Shown here: positions 1 to 7,814 of the stretch, piece after piece
Position numbering within the stretch: position 1 is the first letter of the stretch
How the letters are laid out: every line of letters starts with the position of its first letter
NCBI RefSeq assembly: GCF_014837145.1
Contig: NZ_JACYFS010000011.1
Location: forward strand, 1-52,415
Reading direction: 5' to 3'
DNA: 52,415 nucleotides
From: Chryseobacterium caseinilyticum
GTDB taxonomy: Bacteria > Bacteroidota > Bacteroidia > Flavobacteriales > Weeksellaceae
Notes under the pieces: model-generated
Told to the model about the DNA's origin: nothing
What the model saw: the letters and a program-made list of their open reading frames with translations, nothing else
Databases searched by the model: none
Position numbers and translations under genes: made by a program

Positions 1-42
1 ATTGCGGTGTGCAACAAGCTGCTCAAAATTGTATTTGGGGTG

Positions 43-126
43 GTAAAAAACAAAACAATGTACCAAGATAATTTTATTGCAAAAAGTGCTTAAAATGTTT
101 GGTTTTTTACACAGTTCATGTTAGGC
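43..126 (-). repeat. attC-like imperfect hairpin downstream of cassette-like gene
   Basis: Read on the minus strand, the stop of the neighbouring gene overlaps the core GCCTAAC, which fits the integron attC core RYYYAAC. It is followed by an imperfect inverted repeat: 15-bp arms at 96-110 and 43-57 match with one mismatch, and a smaller AT hairpin sits in the loop. Length and stem-loop character resemble an attC site. A clean partner core (GTTRRRY) at the far end is not visible; the nearest candidate near position 15 (GTTGCAC) is degenerate. The call is an inference from shape and core motif only. Confidence 0.4.
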
Positions 127-726
127 GATGTTTTTTTCGGCTTCTTTTATTTCCTTAATATTTCTAAAAAAAAATCGTCCATTATTTTCAATTCCAAATT
201 CGCCTAAGCTTAATTTTTTTGCAATTAATTTGTCTTCAATAACTAGTATTTCGTCTGTTAATTCAGTATTTACTTCTCCGAAATTTACTTCAATAGCTGA
301 AAATTGTATAAAATGCTTATCCGTTTCAAAAGCTGTTTCAATTGGAACAAAATATTTACCTAAAAATGCTTTATGCCAATAAATTTTTGCATCAATTATT
401 GTATCATTTAGAAACTTTGAAGGATAATTTTTTTGGTTTTTATTTTCAATAAATTCAAATTCAGTAATATTTCCTTTTTTTAAATTTAAGCCATTATAAT
501 GTGTTGCAAAAAAGTAATTTCCTAAGTAATATTTTTCGTTATTTAATATTATTTCAACACCATTTAGTAAGCTTTTACCGTAAATATTTTCCTGTTCATT
601 GTAATCAATATCTTCATCATCTAAAAAGAAAATTAGTTGATTAATTTATTTTCCAATAAAGCTATTTGTTAAATCAAAAATATTTTGATATTCATTGATT
701 TCCTCTTGATTCCACGTTGTTGTCAT
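121..726 (-). pseudogene. Cassette-like hypothetical gene interrupted by one in-frame stop
   Basis: The minus strand from ATG at 726 to TAA at 121 is a single reading frame of 202 codons, broken only by TAA at 646-648 after codon 26. The protein would be acidic and rich in Asn, Glu and Ile, with no signal peptide or membrane segment; the start reads MTTTWNQEEINEYQNIF and the end KEIKEAEKNIA. I do not recognise the family; it resembles the small acidic hypothetical or immunity-type proteins often carried in cassettes. Codon use is much more AT-rich than in the housekeeping genes further right. The gene lies exactly between GTTAGGCGAT (minus-strand upstream, 732-741) and the complementary ATCGCCTAAC (120-129). 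One substitution separates it from an intact gene, so decay is recent, or it may be a sequencing error. Confidence 0.55.
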
Positions 727-731
727 AAAAT

Positions 732-790
732 ATCGCCTAACACCCAAATATACGCATTGCGCCAAAACAATATATATACAGTTGCGCCAA
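732..790. other. attI-like junction: core site plus two 9-bp direct repeats
   Basis: In the gap between the divergent recombinase pseudogene (875) and the cassette-like gene (726), GTTAGGC is read on the minus strand at 741-735 and matches the integron core GTTRRRY. Two identical direct repeats TTGCGCCAA lie at 757-765 and 782-790, 25 bp apart. Integron attI sites have one core next to extra direct-repeat integrase-binding sites, and lie between intI and the first cassette. The arrangement fits, but the assignment is inference. Confidence 0.35.
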
Positions 791-874
791 TCCTTTTTTA
801 AAATTTTGTAATTTACTGATTACCATATTATTATTTTTCACTACTTTTAGTTTTACGCAACGAAAACATATTTA

Positions 875-1712
875 ATGATGGAAAATAATTATTCAGAACG
901 GTTCAAAACCCTTCTTACCATGCAGCGATATTCTGAAAACAGCATCAGGAATTATATATCAAACCTGAATTATTTTCTTAAAATTTCATCCAAATTTAAA
1001 CCTGAAGAAATTACAGAAAAAAAGCTTGAAGATTTTATTGTATGGCTTGTAGACAAAAAGAAAATCGGTCAGTCTCATCAAAAAGCAATGATGGCAACCA
1101 TTACTAAATTCTACGGAGAGGTACTTCACAGAAAAATTGACCTCAGCCATTTGTATCCCAAAAGAAAAGAGCATAAACTTCCAAAATTTCTTACCAAAGA
1201 TGAAGTGAAAAGAATTCTGGATGCTACCGAAAATCTAAAGCATAAAACCATTCTTACCACTATTTTACTCTTGCGGTTTAAGACTTAGCGAAGCCATTGG
1301 AATTCAGATTTCTGATGTAAAATCAAAAGAAAATCTTCTGCTCATAAAACAAAGTAAAGGAAACAAAGACAGAATTGTTCCACTATCACAGAAACTTGTA
1401 GATATTTTAAGGGATTATTACAGGGAATACAAACCCAAACTGTTTCTGTTTGAAGGGCAGACCGGCGGGCAATATTCACCCAGAAGCGTTCAGCAGATTC
1501 TTAAAAATTCACTGAAAAAAGCAAAAATATACTCGCCGGCAACTGTACATACCTTAAGACATTCTTATGCTACCCATCTCCTGGAAAATGGCACCGACAT
1601 CAGAATTATCAAAGAACTGCTTGGACACAATAATATTAAAACTACAGAAATTTAGACCCACATCAATGATGTCAGTAAACCGTGTGTAAAAAGCACGCTT
1701 GATTTCTTGTAA
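875..1712 (+). pseudogene. Tyrosine recombinase (XerD/IntI-like), pseudogene
   Basis: Site-specific recombinase of the phage-integrase superfamily. Codons 1-130 hold a SAM-like core-binding domain (QRYSENSIRNYISNLNYF). After a 1-nt T insertion near 1262-1265 the catalytic domain continues in another frame: CGLRLSEAIG (first catalytic Arg), a Lys-containing beta turn (SKGNKDRIVPL), HTLRHSYATHLL (His-x-x-Arg box) and LLGHNNIKTTEI. The next codon, where the family has the nucleophilic Tyr of an EIYTHI motif, is TAG (1653-1655). The frame then continues THINDVSKP to TAA at 1710-1712, including KSTLDFL, reminiscent of the KSPLD/RSPLD tail of integron-type integrases. A frameshift and loss of the nucleophile codon mean no active enzyme. 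The gene diverges from the cassette-like gene, as intI does from its cassettes. Confidence 0.8.
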
Positions 1713-1780
1713 ATCTCAATTTCCATTTGTACTTTTAATTATTTCAACACGAAAATTCCAACAGAATAATAACACACAAC

Positions 1781-1852
1781 TCCATAGTAAGTCCATAGCA
1801 AATCCATAGCAAGTCCATAAAAATTATGGAATCACTATAGATTTAATATGGA
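1781..1852 (+). promoter_or_regulatory. 11-bp periodic direct-repeat array with inverted terminal copies
   Basis: TCCATAG occurs at 1781, 1792 and 1803 and TCCATAA at 1814, each followed by a 4-bp spacer (TAAG, CAAA, CAAG, AAAT), giving an exact 11-bp period (one helical turn). Inverted copies TATGGA follow at 1825-1830 and 1847-1852. A -7-like box TATCTTTA lies at 1862-1869, so the array covers the -33 region of a probable promoter for the DUF6266-type gene at 2002. The same architecture with different bases precedes the related gene near 44982. It is probably a regulator-binding array; the binder is unknown. Confidence 0.45.
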
Positions 1853-2001
1853 TTTTTTATTTATCTTTATTAAAGGAACAACGGAGAAAAGCAAATAAAT
1901 GTTTAAGTGAAGCATGTACAGTTTCAGCGGGATTTAAAAATAATTTTCTTCCGTTTACAAAAAACAGTTACCAAAATAAGTATAATCTTAAAAACACAAT
2001 T

Positions 2002-2721
2002 ATGGCAAGACTTAACAAAAACGGAAATCTCAGTGGAGCAATTGGAAACATTATTTTCGTCAACAATGGTGACAGGTCTTATGCTAAAGCCAAAGGAAAA
2101 GATCCGAAACAAACTGATAACACCAAAAAATCTTACACTGCTTTTGGGATGGTAAGTACGGTGGACAAACAGTTTCGGGCAGAATTAATGGCAAAAGTAA
2201 ATCTGATTACAAGTACAAAATACGCTCCTTCTCACAGAACTCAATTACGACGTACAGCCCGACAAACTGATCTGGCAAAGAACAAAATAAAACTGGAGTA
2301 TACAGATCCACAGTTTTTGGTGGGTTACAACTTTAACAGAGATTTTAATTGGGATCAGTGCGTAAGATTCTTTCTGGAATTCCAGGAAAATGCAGATGGT
2401 AAAATAACCATAAAAATTCCTGCTCTAACTTGGGGAAAAGAAATAAAAGCACCGGCGAAGGCAACCAGGGCAGAACTTACTATCAGTATCATCAGCACCA
2501 ACCTCAATGCTCCGGTCATCAACGTGAAAAATATTGCATCTTTTACCCTTCATATTTCTACATCAGAAAAAACAGAAATGCAGTCTTTTGAATTTGAAAC
2601 AGCAGAAGAAACTGGATGGGTGCTTGTGACAGGAAGCATCAGTTTCACTTCGCCGCTAAATAATATCAAGCCGGAACAGAAAGGTGCTTCAACGTATCTT
2701 TGGGCAAAAGGTTTGATATAA
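2002..2721 (+). CDS. DUF6266-type protein of unknown function
   Basis: Protein of 239 aa, no signal peptide and no membrane segment. The N-terminus (MARLNKNGNLSGAIGNIIF) has the pattern G-x-x-x-G-x-I-G-(D/N)-x-x-F followed by a basic stretch, then a helical region with several Arg/Lys pairs and a beta-rich C-terminal half. I recognise it as the Bacteroidota DUF6266 type; no biochemical role is known to me. A diverged relative is encoded at 44224-44982, where it heads a cluster with a DUF5675 gene and two small membrane proteins; here the gene stands alone next to the recombinase pseudogene. The start follows an AT-rich leader about 130 bp downstream of a -7-like box. A longer frame from 1907 is an out-of-frame shadow. 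Confidence 0.65.
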   Translation: MARLNKNGNLSGAIGNIIFVNNGDRSYAKAKGKDPKQTDNTKKSYTAFGMVSTVDKQFRAELMAKVNLITSTKYAPSHRTQLRRTARQTDLAKNKIKLEYTDPQFLVGYNFNRDFNWDQCVRFFLEFQENADGKITIKIPALTWGKEIKAPAKATRAELTISIISTNLNAPVINVKNIASFTLHISTSEKTEMQSFEFETAEETGWVLVTGSISFTSPLNNIKPEQKGASTYLWAKGLI

Positions 2722-2869
2722 ATTTCGATACAAACATTTAATAATGAAAATTTTATAAAAAAAAACCATATAAAAGAAAAGCTCTTCTACATAGTAAATT
2801 AATGATTATAAATTAAAATTTCAAACTTATTTTTAAGGTGTTGAACCAAGCAACTTTACAGAGATTCAT

Positions 2870-2877
2870 TATCTTTG
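2870..2877 (+). promoter_or_regulatory. Bacteroidota -7 box upstream of deoD
   Basis: TATCTTTG fits TAnnTTTG and lies 20 bp before the deoD ATG, implying a very short leader. No clear TTTG -33 element is present at the usual distance. Confidence 0.45.
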
Positions 2878-2896
2878 CCATCATTAAAACAACAAC

Positions 2897-3607
2897 ATGA
2901 GCATACACATTAGCGCTAAAAAAGGAGAAATTGCAAAAGTGGTTCTACAGCCCGGAGACCCTTTGAGAGCGAAATATATTGCAGAAAATTTTCTTGAAAA
3001 CCCAAAATTAGTCAGCCAGACCAGAGGTATTCTATACTACACCGGAACATATAAAGGCAAGGAAATTACCGTTGGAGCCAGCGGAATGGGTTTCCCAAGT
3101 ATCGGGATTTATTCTTTTGAACTTTTTACAGAATATGACGTGGAAACCATCATCAGAATCGGGACATGTGGAGGCTATTCTTCAGATGTAAAACTTTTTG
3201 ATCTTCTGAATGTAGAAAACGCCGCAAGCGAAAGTACTTATGCAAAGTATGCATGGGGATTTGAGGAAGAAATTCTTTCAAACCAGGGAAATATCTACAG
3301 CGTCATCAATGAAACCGCAGAAGAATTAGGTTTGAAAACCAGAGCAACCAATATCCACAGCAGCGATATTTTTTACAGAAAAGATCCTGCAGTTCCTGCT
3401 ATAGCTGAGAAATACAATTGTCCGGCCGTTGAAATGGAAGCTTTCGGATTATTTGCCAATGCAAAACATTTAGGTAAAAATGCGGCAACCATTCTTACGG
3501 TTTCAGATATTATTCCGACCAAAGAAATGATCTCTGCGGACCAGAGAGAAACGGCGTTGAAACCTATGATTGAGCTTGCTTTGGAAGCGGCGTGGAAAGT
3601 TTCTTAA
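2897..3607 (+). CDS. deoD: Purine nucleoside phosphorylase, DeoD type
   Basis: Cytosolic hexameric-type phosphorylase that cleaves purine (deoxy)ribonucleosides with phosphate in nucleoside salvage. At 236 aa it has the normal DeoD length. Visible residues: His4; Gly20 and Arg24 in PGDPLRAKY; the phosphate-binding RIGTCGG stretch; VEMEAFGLF, which binds the ribose hydroxyls; and Asp of TVSDIIPT near residue 205 with the following Arg in DQRETA, the acid pair that lets the family accept 6-aminopurines such as adenosine. It is monocistronic: a promoter box lies directly upstream and a strong terminator follows. No other nucleoside-salvage gene is near. Confidence 0.93.
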   Translation: MSIHISAKKGEIAKVVLQPGDPLRAKYIAENFLENPKLVSQTRGILYYTGTYKGKEITVGASGMGFPSIGIYSFELFTEYDVETIIRIGTCGGYSSDVKLFDLLNVENAASESTYAKYAWGFEEEILSNQGNIYSVINETAEELGLKTRATNIHSSDIFYRKDPAVPAIAEKYNCPAVEMEAFGLFANAKHLGKNAATILTVSDIIPTKEMISADQRETALKPMIELALEAAWKVS

Positions 3608-3635
3608 CAGATTTTCTGTTTTTTCCATTAAATTT

Positions 3636-3674
3636 AAAATACGATAAATATCACAATGATGTTTATCGTATTTT
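3636..3674 (+). terminator. Intrinsic terminator after deoD
   Basis: A 13-bp perfect stem (3636-3648 with 3662-3674) with a 13-nt loop; the descending arm ends in a T-run. Confidence 0.8.
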
Positions 3675-4002
3675 TTATGATAAGCATATCCTTATATTTT
3701 CTTTTTAAGACAAAAAATCGGGGTACAAAGTCAGAAAATGTGGAAAGCAGACGGACATTTCCGCACACATAAAATTTAATATTCAGTTTAGATTGATTTC
3801 ACTTCCGCTTAATATCATAATTACAAATCCCTGTTAATAAAGGCTTTGAGAAGATTTCTGACATTAAAAACAAAAAATTTTTACTAACGTTCGTTTTTTA
3901 TCAGAGAATTTTTACATTTAGTTTAAACCACATTCATTTACGGTTTTGAAGAAATATAGTGTAAATTTTATGAAAAGTATTTGATAAAATAACACTGTAA
4001 AA

Positions 4003-4016
4003 TGCAATCGGTTACA
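4003..4016 (+). promoter_or_regulatory. LacI-family operator candidate upstream of xylA
   Basis: TGCAATCGGTTACA reads as the degenerate palindrome TGYAAYCGRTTRCA with a central CpG, the usual form of LacI/GalR-family operators. It lies 23 bp upstream of the xylA ATG. A LacI-family gene at 9711-10739 in the same sugar block is the obvious candidate binder. I saw no second good copy before the transporter or before the regulator. Confidence 0.55.
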
Positions 4017-4038
4017 ATAAATTTAAAATATAAAAAAT

Positions 4039-5367
4039 ATGTCATTTACCACAGGAAACAAAGAGTACTTTAAAGGAATAGAAAAAATCAAGTTTGAGGG
4101 AAGAGAATCAGACAATCCGTTGGCATTCAAATTTTACGATGAAAATTTAGTTGTTCGTGGAAAAACGATGAAAGAATATTTCAAGTTTGCGTCTGCTTAC
4201 TGGCATACATTCTGTGCAACCGGTGGAGATCCGTTTGGTGCAGGAACTCAGCAATTTGACTGGTTAACGGCTTCTGATGCAAAACAGAGAGCAACAGAAA
4301 AAATGGATGCCGCTTTCGAATTTTTCACAAAATTAGGCGTTCCTTACTACTGTTTCCACGATTACGATTTGATTGACGAGGCAGATAATTTTGTAGAATC
4401 TACCAAAAGATTAGAATTCATTACTGATTACGCTAAAGAAAAGCAGGCAGCTTCTGGTGTGAAATTGCTTTGGGGAACTTCCAACTGTTTCTCAAACCCA
4501 AGATTTATGAACGGTGCGGCTACCAATCCTTCTTTTGATGTTTTGGCTTACGCAGGTGGACAGGTGAAAAATGCTTTAGATGCTACGATAAAATTAGGTG
4601 GCGAAAACTATGTATTCTGGGGCGGCCGTGAAGGTTATATGTCTTTATTAAACACGAATATGAAGCGTGAGCAAGAGCACATGGCGAAGTTTTTACATTT
4701 GGCTAAAGATTACGCAAGAGCTCAGGGATTCACAGGAACTTTCTTCATCGAGCCAAAACCAATGGAGCCTACAAAACACCAGTACGACTTCGATGCTGCA
4801 ACCTGTTTAAATTTCCTCCGTCAGTACGATTTATTGAATGATTTTAAATTAAATCTTGAAGTTAACCACGCTACTTTGGCTCAGCATACTTTCGAACACG
4901 AACTTCAGGTGGCGGCTGACAATAATGTTTTGGGAAGCATTGATGCGAACAGAGGAGATTATCAAAACGGTTGGGATACAGATCAGTTCCCGGTTGATTT
5001 ATATGAAATGACTCAGGCGATGTTGGTGATTATTCAAGCAGGAGGTTTTCAAGGCGGAGGTGTGAATTTCGATGCCAAAATCAGAAGGAATTCAACAGAT
5101 TTAGAAGATATTTTCATCGCTCACATCAGCGGAATGGACAATTTTGCAAGATCATTCTTAGCTGCAGATAAAATTTTAGAAAAATCAAAATATTCTGAGA
5201 TCAGAACCAGCAGATATTCTTCGTTTGATTCTGGAAAAGGTAAAGATTTCGAAAACGGAAGCTTATCTTTAACAGATCTTGCTACTTATGCTCAAGGATT
5301 GGGTGAGGTTGGAAGAGAAAGCGGAAAGCAGGAATATCTTGAGAGTATTATCAATCAGTATTTATAA
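4039..5367 (+). CDS. xylA: Xylose isomerase
   Basis: Converts D-xylose to D-xylulose in the cytosol with divalent metal ions. At 442 aa it has the length of class II (E. coli-type) enzymes and starts directly with the typical N-terminus (EYFKGIEKIKFEG). Visible active-site parts: His107 and Asp110 in CFHDYD; WGGREGY; Glu238 and Lys240 in IEPKPMEPTKHQYDFD; LEVNHATLAQHTFEHE; the metal-binding GSIDANRGD; and NFDAKIRR. A LacI-type operator sits just upstream and an MFS sugar symporter follows after a palindromic repeat. No xylulokinase gene is found in the window, so the pathway must be completed elsewhere. Confidence 0.97.
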   Translation: MSFTTGNKEYFKGIEKIKFEGRESDNPLAFKFYDENLVVRGKTMKEYFKFASAYWHTFCATGGDPFGAGTQQFDWLTASDAKQRATEKMDAAFEFFTKLGVPYYCFHDYDLIDEADNFVESTKRLEFITDYAKEKQAASGVKLLWGTSNCFSNPRFMNGAATNPSFDVLAYAGGQVKNALDATIKLGGENYVFWGGREGYMSLLNTNMKREQEHMAKFLHLAKDYARAQGFTGTFFIEPKPMEPTKHQYDFDAATCLNFLRQYDLLNDFKLNLEVNHATLAQHTFEHELQVAADNNVLGSIDANRGDYQNGWDTDQFPVDLYEMTQAMLVIIQAGGFQGGGVNFDAKIRRNSTDLEDIFIAHISGMDNFARSFLAADKILEKSKYSEIRTSRYSSFDSGKGKDFENGSLSLTDLATYAQGLGEVGRESGKQEYLESIINQYL

Positions 5368-5418
5368 AAATTATTGAAGATAAATCATCTTTAAAATAAG
5401 AAAACTGCTATCAAAAAA

Positions 5419-5518
5419 TTCATCAAAATTAATTCCCCTGCCCTAAAGGGTGTAATTTTGATGAATTTTAAGGCCTTTTCCTCCCTTTAGGGCTGGGGTA
5501 AGAAAAGTCCTTAAAATT
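5419..5518 (+). repeat. Palindromic MITE-like element, copy 1 (decayed)
   Basis: Three interleaved stems occupy the gap between xylA and the transporter: 5419-5430 with 5454-5465 (12 bp), 5435-5450 with 5483-5498 (GC-rich, 16 bp, one mismatch) and 5464-5473 with 5509-5518 (10 bp). The stems are mutually exclusive, so the RNA could form two local hairpins or one long hairpin. The reverse complement aligns through the whole core with the element at 11005-11157 (CCCCAGCCCTAAAGGG against CCCCAACCCTGAAGG, with the same AT arms). Its terminal repeats are largely lost. Confidence 0.7.
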
Positions 5519-5582
5519 TAAACAACGAGTCTAATTGATAAAGATATTTATCATTTTCTAACATTTAAAACTAAATCAAACT

Positions 5583-7004
5583 ATGCAAATAATAGATTCC
5601 GGTCCTAAATATTCTTCAGGAACAAAGGCGCAGATCAATATGCTGTACGTTACTGTACTCACTTTGGTCGCCACTTTGGGAGGACTTTTGTTTGGATACG
5701 ACACGGCCGTAATTTCCGGCGCCGAGAAATCAATTCAGGAATATCTTATCATTCCTTTGGGATTGAGCTCACTGGCCCACGGAGCGACCATTTCGAGTGC
5801 ATTGATTGGATGTATCATCGGTGGCGCTATTTCCGGGATGATCTCCACGAAGCTGGGAAGAAAAAAATCATTAATGCTTTCTGCATTTCTTTTCTTCATC
5901 AGTGCTTTGGGAGCGGCGTATCCTGAATTTTTATTCTTCAAACACGGCGAACACTCCATGGGTGTTTTGCTGGCATTTAATTTTTATAGGATCATTGGTG
6001 GAATCGGTGTAGGCCTGGCTTCGGCGGTCTGCCCGATGTACATTGGCGAGATTGCACCTGCCGAAATACGTGGTAAACTGGTATCACTGAATCAGTTTGC
6101 CATTATTTTCGGGATGCTCGTGGTTTACTTTGTGAACTGGGGTATCGCAAGCGGACAAACCGTAGAATGGATCAACGAAATTGGATGGCGATATATGTTT
6201 TTGTCACTGACGATTCCTTCTGCCCTATTCGGGATTCTTCTTTTTTTCGTTCCTGAAACACCGCGTTATCTGACGTTCGTGAATAAAGATGCAGAAGCAC
6301 TGAAAATTTTAACCAAAATCAATGGTGAAGCACGTGGAAAAGAAATTTTCTCCGAGATAAAAAGCACTGTCGTTGAACATAAGAGTGAAATTTTCGCGTT
6401 CGGAAAAACTGTGATCGTGATTGGAATTTTGCTATCAGTTTTCCAGCAGTTCGTGGGAATCAACGTGGCTTTATACTACGCTCCGAGAATTTTCGAAAGT
6501 ATGGGCGTTCACAAAGATTCATCGATGCTGCAGACGGTTGTAATGGGATTGGTGAATGTAATCTTTACCGTTATTGCCATTTTCACTGTGGATAAATGGG
6601 GAAGAAAGCCTTTATTAATTACAGGTTCTGTCGGGATGGCGATTGGAATGTTTGCAATTGCGATATTATCTTACTATCAGATTATCGGAATTGCCACTTT
6701 GGTCTTTATCATTGTTTACACCGCGTCATTTATGATGTCCTGGGGACCTATTTGTTGGGTTTTAATCTCAGAAATTTTCCCGAATAAAATACGAGGAAGT
6801 GCGATTGCGATTGCGGTTGCGGCTCAATGGGCTGCTAACTATTTAATTTCATCTACTTATCCTTTTATGATGGAATTCAGTGGTGCATTCACTTACGGAT
6901 TTTACGGTGTGATGAGTGTTCTGTCCCTGTTCTTTGTTTGGAAATGGGTTCCTGAGACCAAAGGAAAATCTCTTGAGGAGATTGAGAAGGTTTGGGAGAA
7001 ATAA
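5583..7004 (+). CDS. xylE: MFS sugar:H+ symporter, XylE-like
   Basis: Inner-membrane transporter of the sugar porter family, probably importing D-xylose with protons. At 473 aa with twelve hydrophobic segments it has family length. Signatures: GGLLFGYDTAVISGAE in TM1; GRKKSLM in the loop 2-3 region; RIIGGIGVGLASAVCPMYIGEIAP; PETPRYL after TM6; QQFVGINVALYYAPRIF in TM7; DKWGRKPLL; and PETKGKSLEEIE at the C-terminus, all typical of XylE and relatives. Substrate is inferred from its place 215 bp downstream of xylA; co-transcription is possible but the gap holds a palindromic element. A terminator follows. Confidence 0.88.
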   Translation: MQIIDSGPKYSSGTKAQINMLYVTVLTLVATLGGLLFGYDTAVISGAEKSIQEYLIIPLGLSSLAHGATISSALIGCIIGGAISGMISTKLGRKKSLMLSAFLFFISALGAAYPEFLFFKHGEHSMGVLLAFNFYRIIGGIGVGLASAVCPMYIGEIAPAEIRGKLVSLNQFAIIFGMLVVYFVNWGIASGQTVEWINEIGWRYMFLSLTIPSALFGILLFFVPETPRYLTFVNKDAEALKILTKINGEARGKEIFSEIKSTVVEHKSEIFAFGKTVIVIGILLSVFQQFVGINVALYYAPRIFESMGVHKDSSMLQTVVMGLVNVIFTVIAIFTVDKWGRKPLLITGSVGMAIGMFAIAILSYYQIIGIATLVFIIVYTASFMMSWGPICWVLISEIFPNKIRGSAIAIAVAAQWAANYLISSTYPFMMEFSGAFTYGFYGVMSVLSLFFVWKWVPETKGKSLEEIEKVWEK

Positions 7005-7019
7005 TATACTTTACAATGA

Positions 7020-7169
7020 TTAATTTAGAGCATCGGAATTTTTCGGTGCTCTTTTTTTAGGAACGTGTGTCAATAGCTTGGCTTTTTGAATAGCTCGTTG
7101 TAAATCTTTTTTTTCGACAAATATGGGTTCTGTATTATCTGATTTTTCTGAACAACCTTGTATGTTCAT
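7020..7169 (-). pseudogene. Truncated small lipoprotein remnant
   Basis: A minus-strand frame of 49 codons begins MNIQGCSEKSDNTEP. In the same frame just upstream there is a hydrophobic stretch (NIIILFLT) cut by a TAG, so the whole reads as the end of a lipoprotein signal peptide with the lipobox cysteine at MNIQGC but without a usable start. The C-terminal codons run through the terminator of the upstream transporter gene, which argues against normal expression. No family recognised. Confidence 0.3.
7027..7060 (+). terminator. Terminator after the XylE-like gene
   Basis: The inverted repeat AGAGCATCGG...TCGGTGCTCT (with one G-T pair) is followed by a run of seven T. Confidence 0.75.
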
Positions 7170-7432
7170 TGTCAAAAAAAGGATAATAATATTCTAAAAA
7201 ATCACTACAATTTAATACACTTTAAATTCTGTTTCGCCTTTGAGAATGTAGAATAAATGTTTAAGTTAAATAAAGCGTTTGCCATGATTCCTGTAATATT
7301 TGATGAATTGATGTATGTGTTCATATTTTTTTTGTTTTGCCCGTAGCAGTTGCTCAAAACAAAACAATATCATTGATAAAAATATATGTTCAATTCTTTT
7401 CAAAATATATAGGAGCTAAATACAGTCAAAGA

Positions 7433-7613
7433 TTATTTATAGATTATCTTCCCCGTTTCATCATCTATTAAAAAACTATAATTTAGTTGGGAATACCAAT
7501 ATTCCTCTACAAATTCACTTTTGAGAACATCTATTTGATAGTATCTTTTTCGGATAAGCACCTTCAGTATCATAACGGAGTGCTACGGATTGTCTTGTAT
7601 CATAAATATTTAC
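7433..7613 (-). pseudogene. Frameshifted fragment of a hypothetical protein
   Basis: Two overlapping minus-strand frames look like one protein split by a frameshift at an A-run: VNIYDTRQSVALRYDTEG followed in another frame by YQIDVLKSEFVEEYW and ending DDETGKIIYK at 7433. No start codon or family is recognisable. Together with the fragment at 7020-7169 this makes the 7.0-7.8 kb gap a stretch of decayed small genes; the rest of the gap is AT-rich without clear signals. Confidence 0.3.
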
Positions 7614-7771
7614 CTTTTTTCTTTTAAAACCATCTCACGAATTTGATCGAAAGTATGATTGACAAGGCATAAACTAGATATTTGTGTATTTCAGAAGTAA
7701 AGCTTTCTGAATAATGAAAATAATGCTTTCTACCCAAAATGTTATTTGAAAAATAGAAACTTACCACAAAA

Positions 7772-7795
7772 AAAGACCGTCTTCCGACGGTCTTT
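7772..7795 (-). terminator. Terminator of the Na+/H+ antiporter gene
   Basis: Perfect 10-bp stem AAAGACCGTC / GACGGTCTTT with a 4-nt loop and T-runs on both sides, 20 bp beyond the antiporter stop codon. Confidence 0.85.
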
Positions 7796-7814
7796 AATTT
7801 GATGATCACAATTT

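Noticed and set aside
128..382. 84-codon plus-strand frame
   Set aside because: Antisense shadow of the cassette-like gene at 121-726, which has better codon structure and defined ends.
7624..7809. 61-codon minus-strand frame after the antiporter
   Set aside because: It starts at the edge of the antiporter terminator, reads through that hairpin and has no family resemblance.
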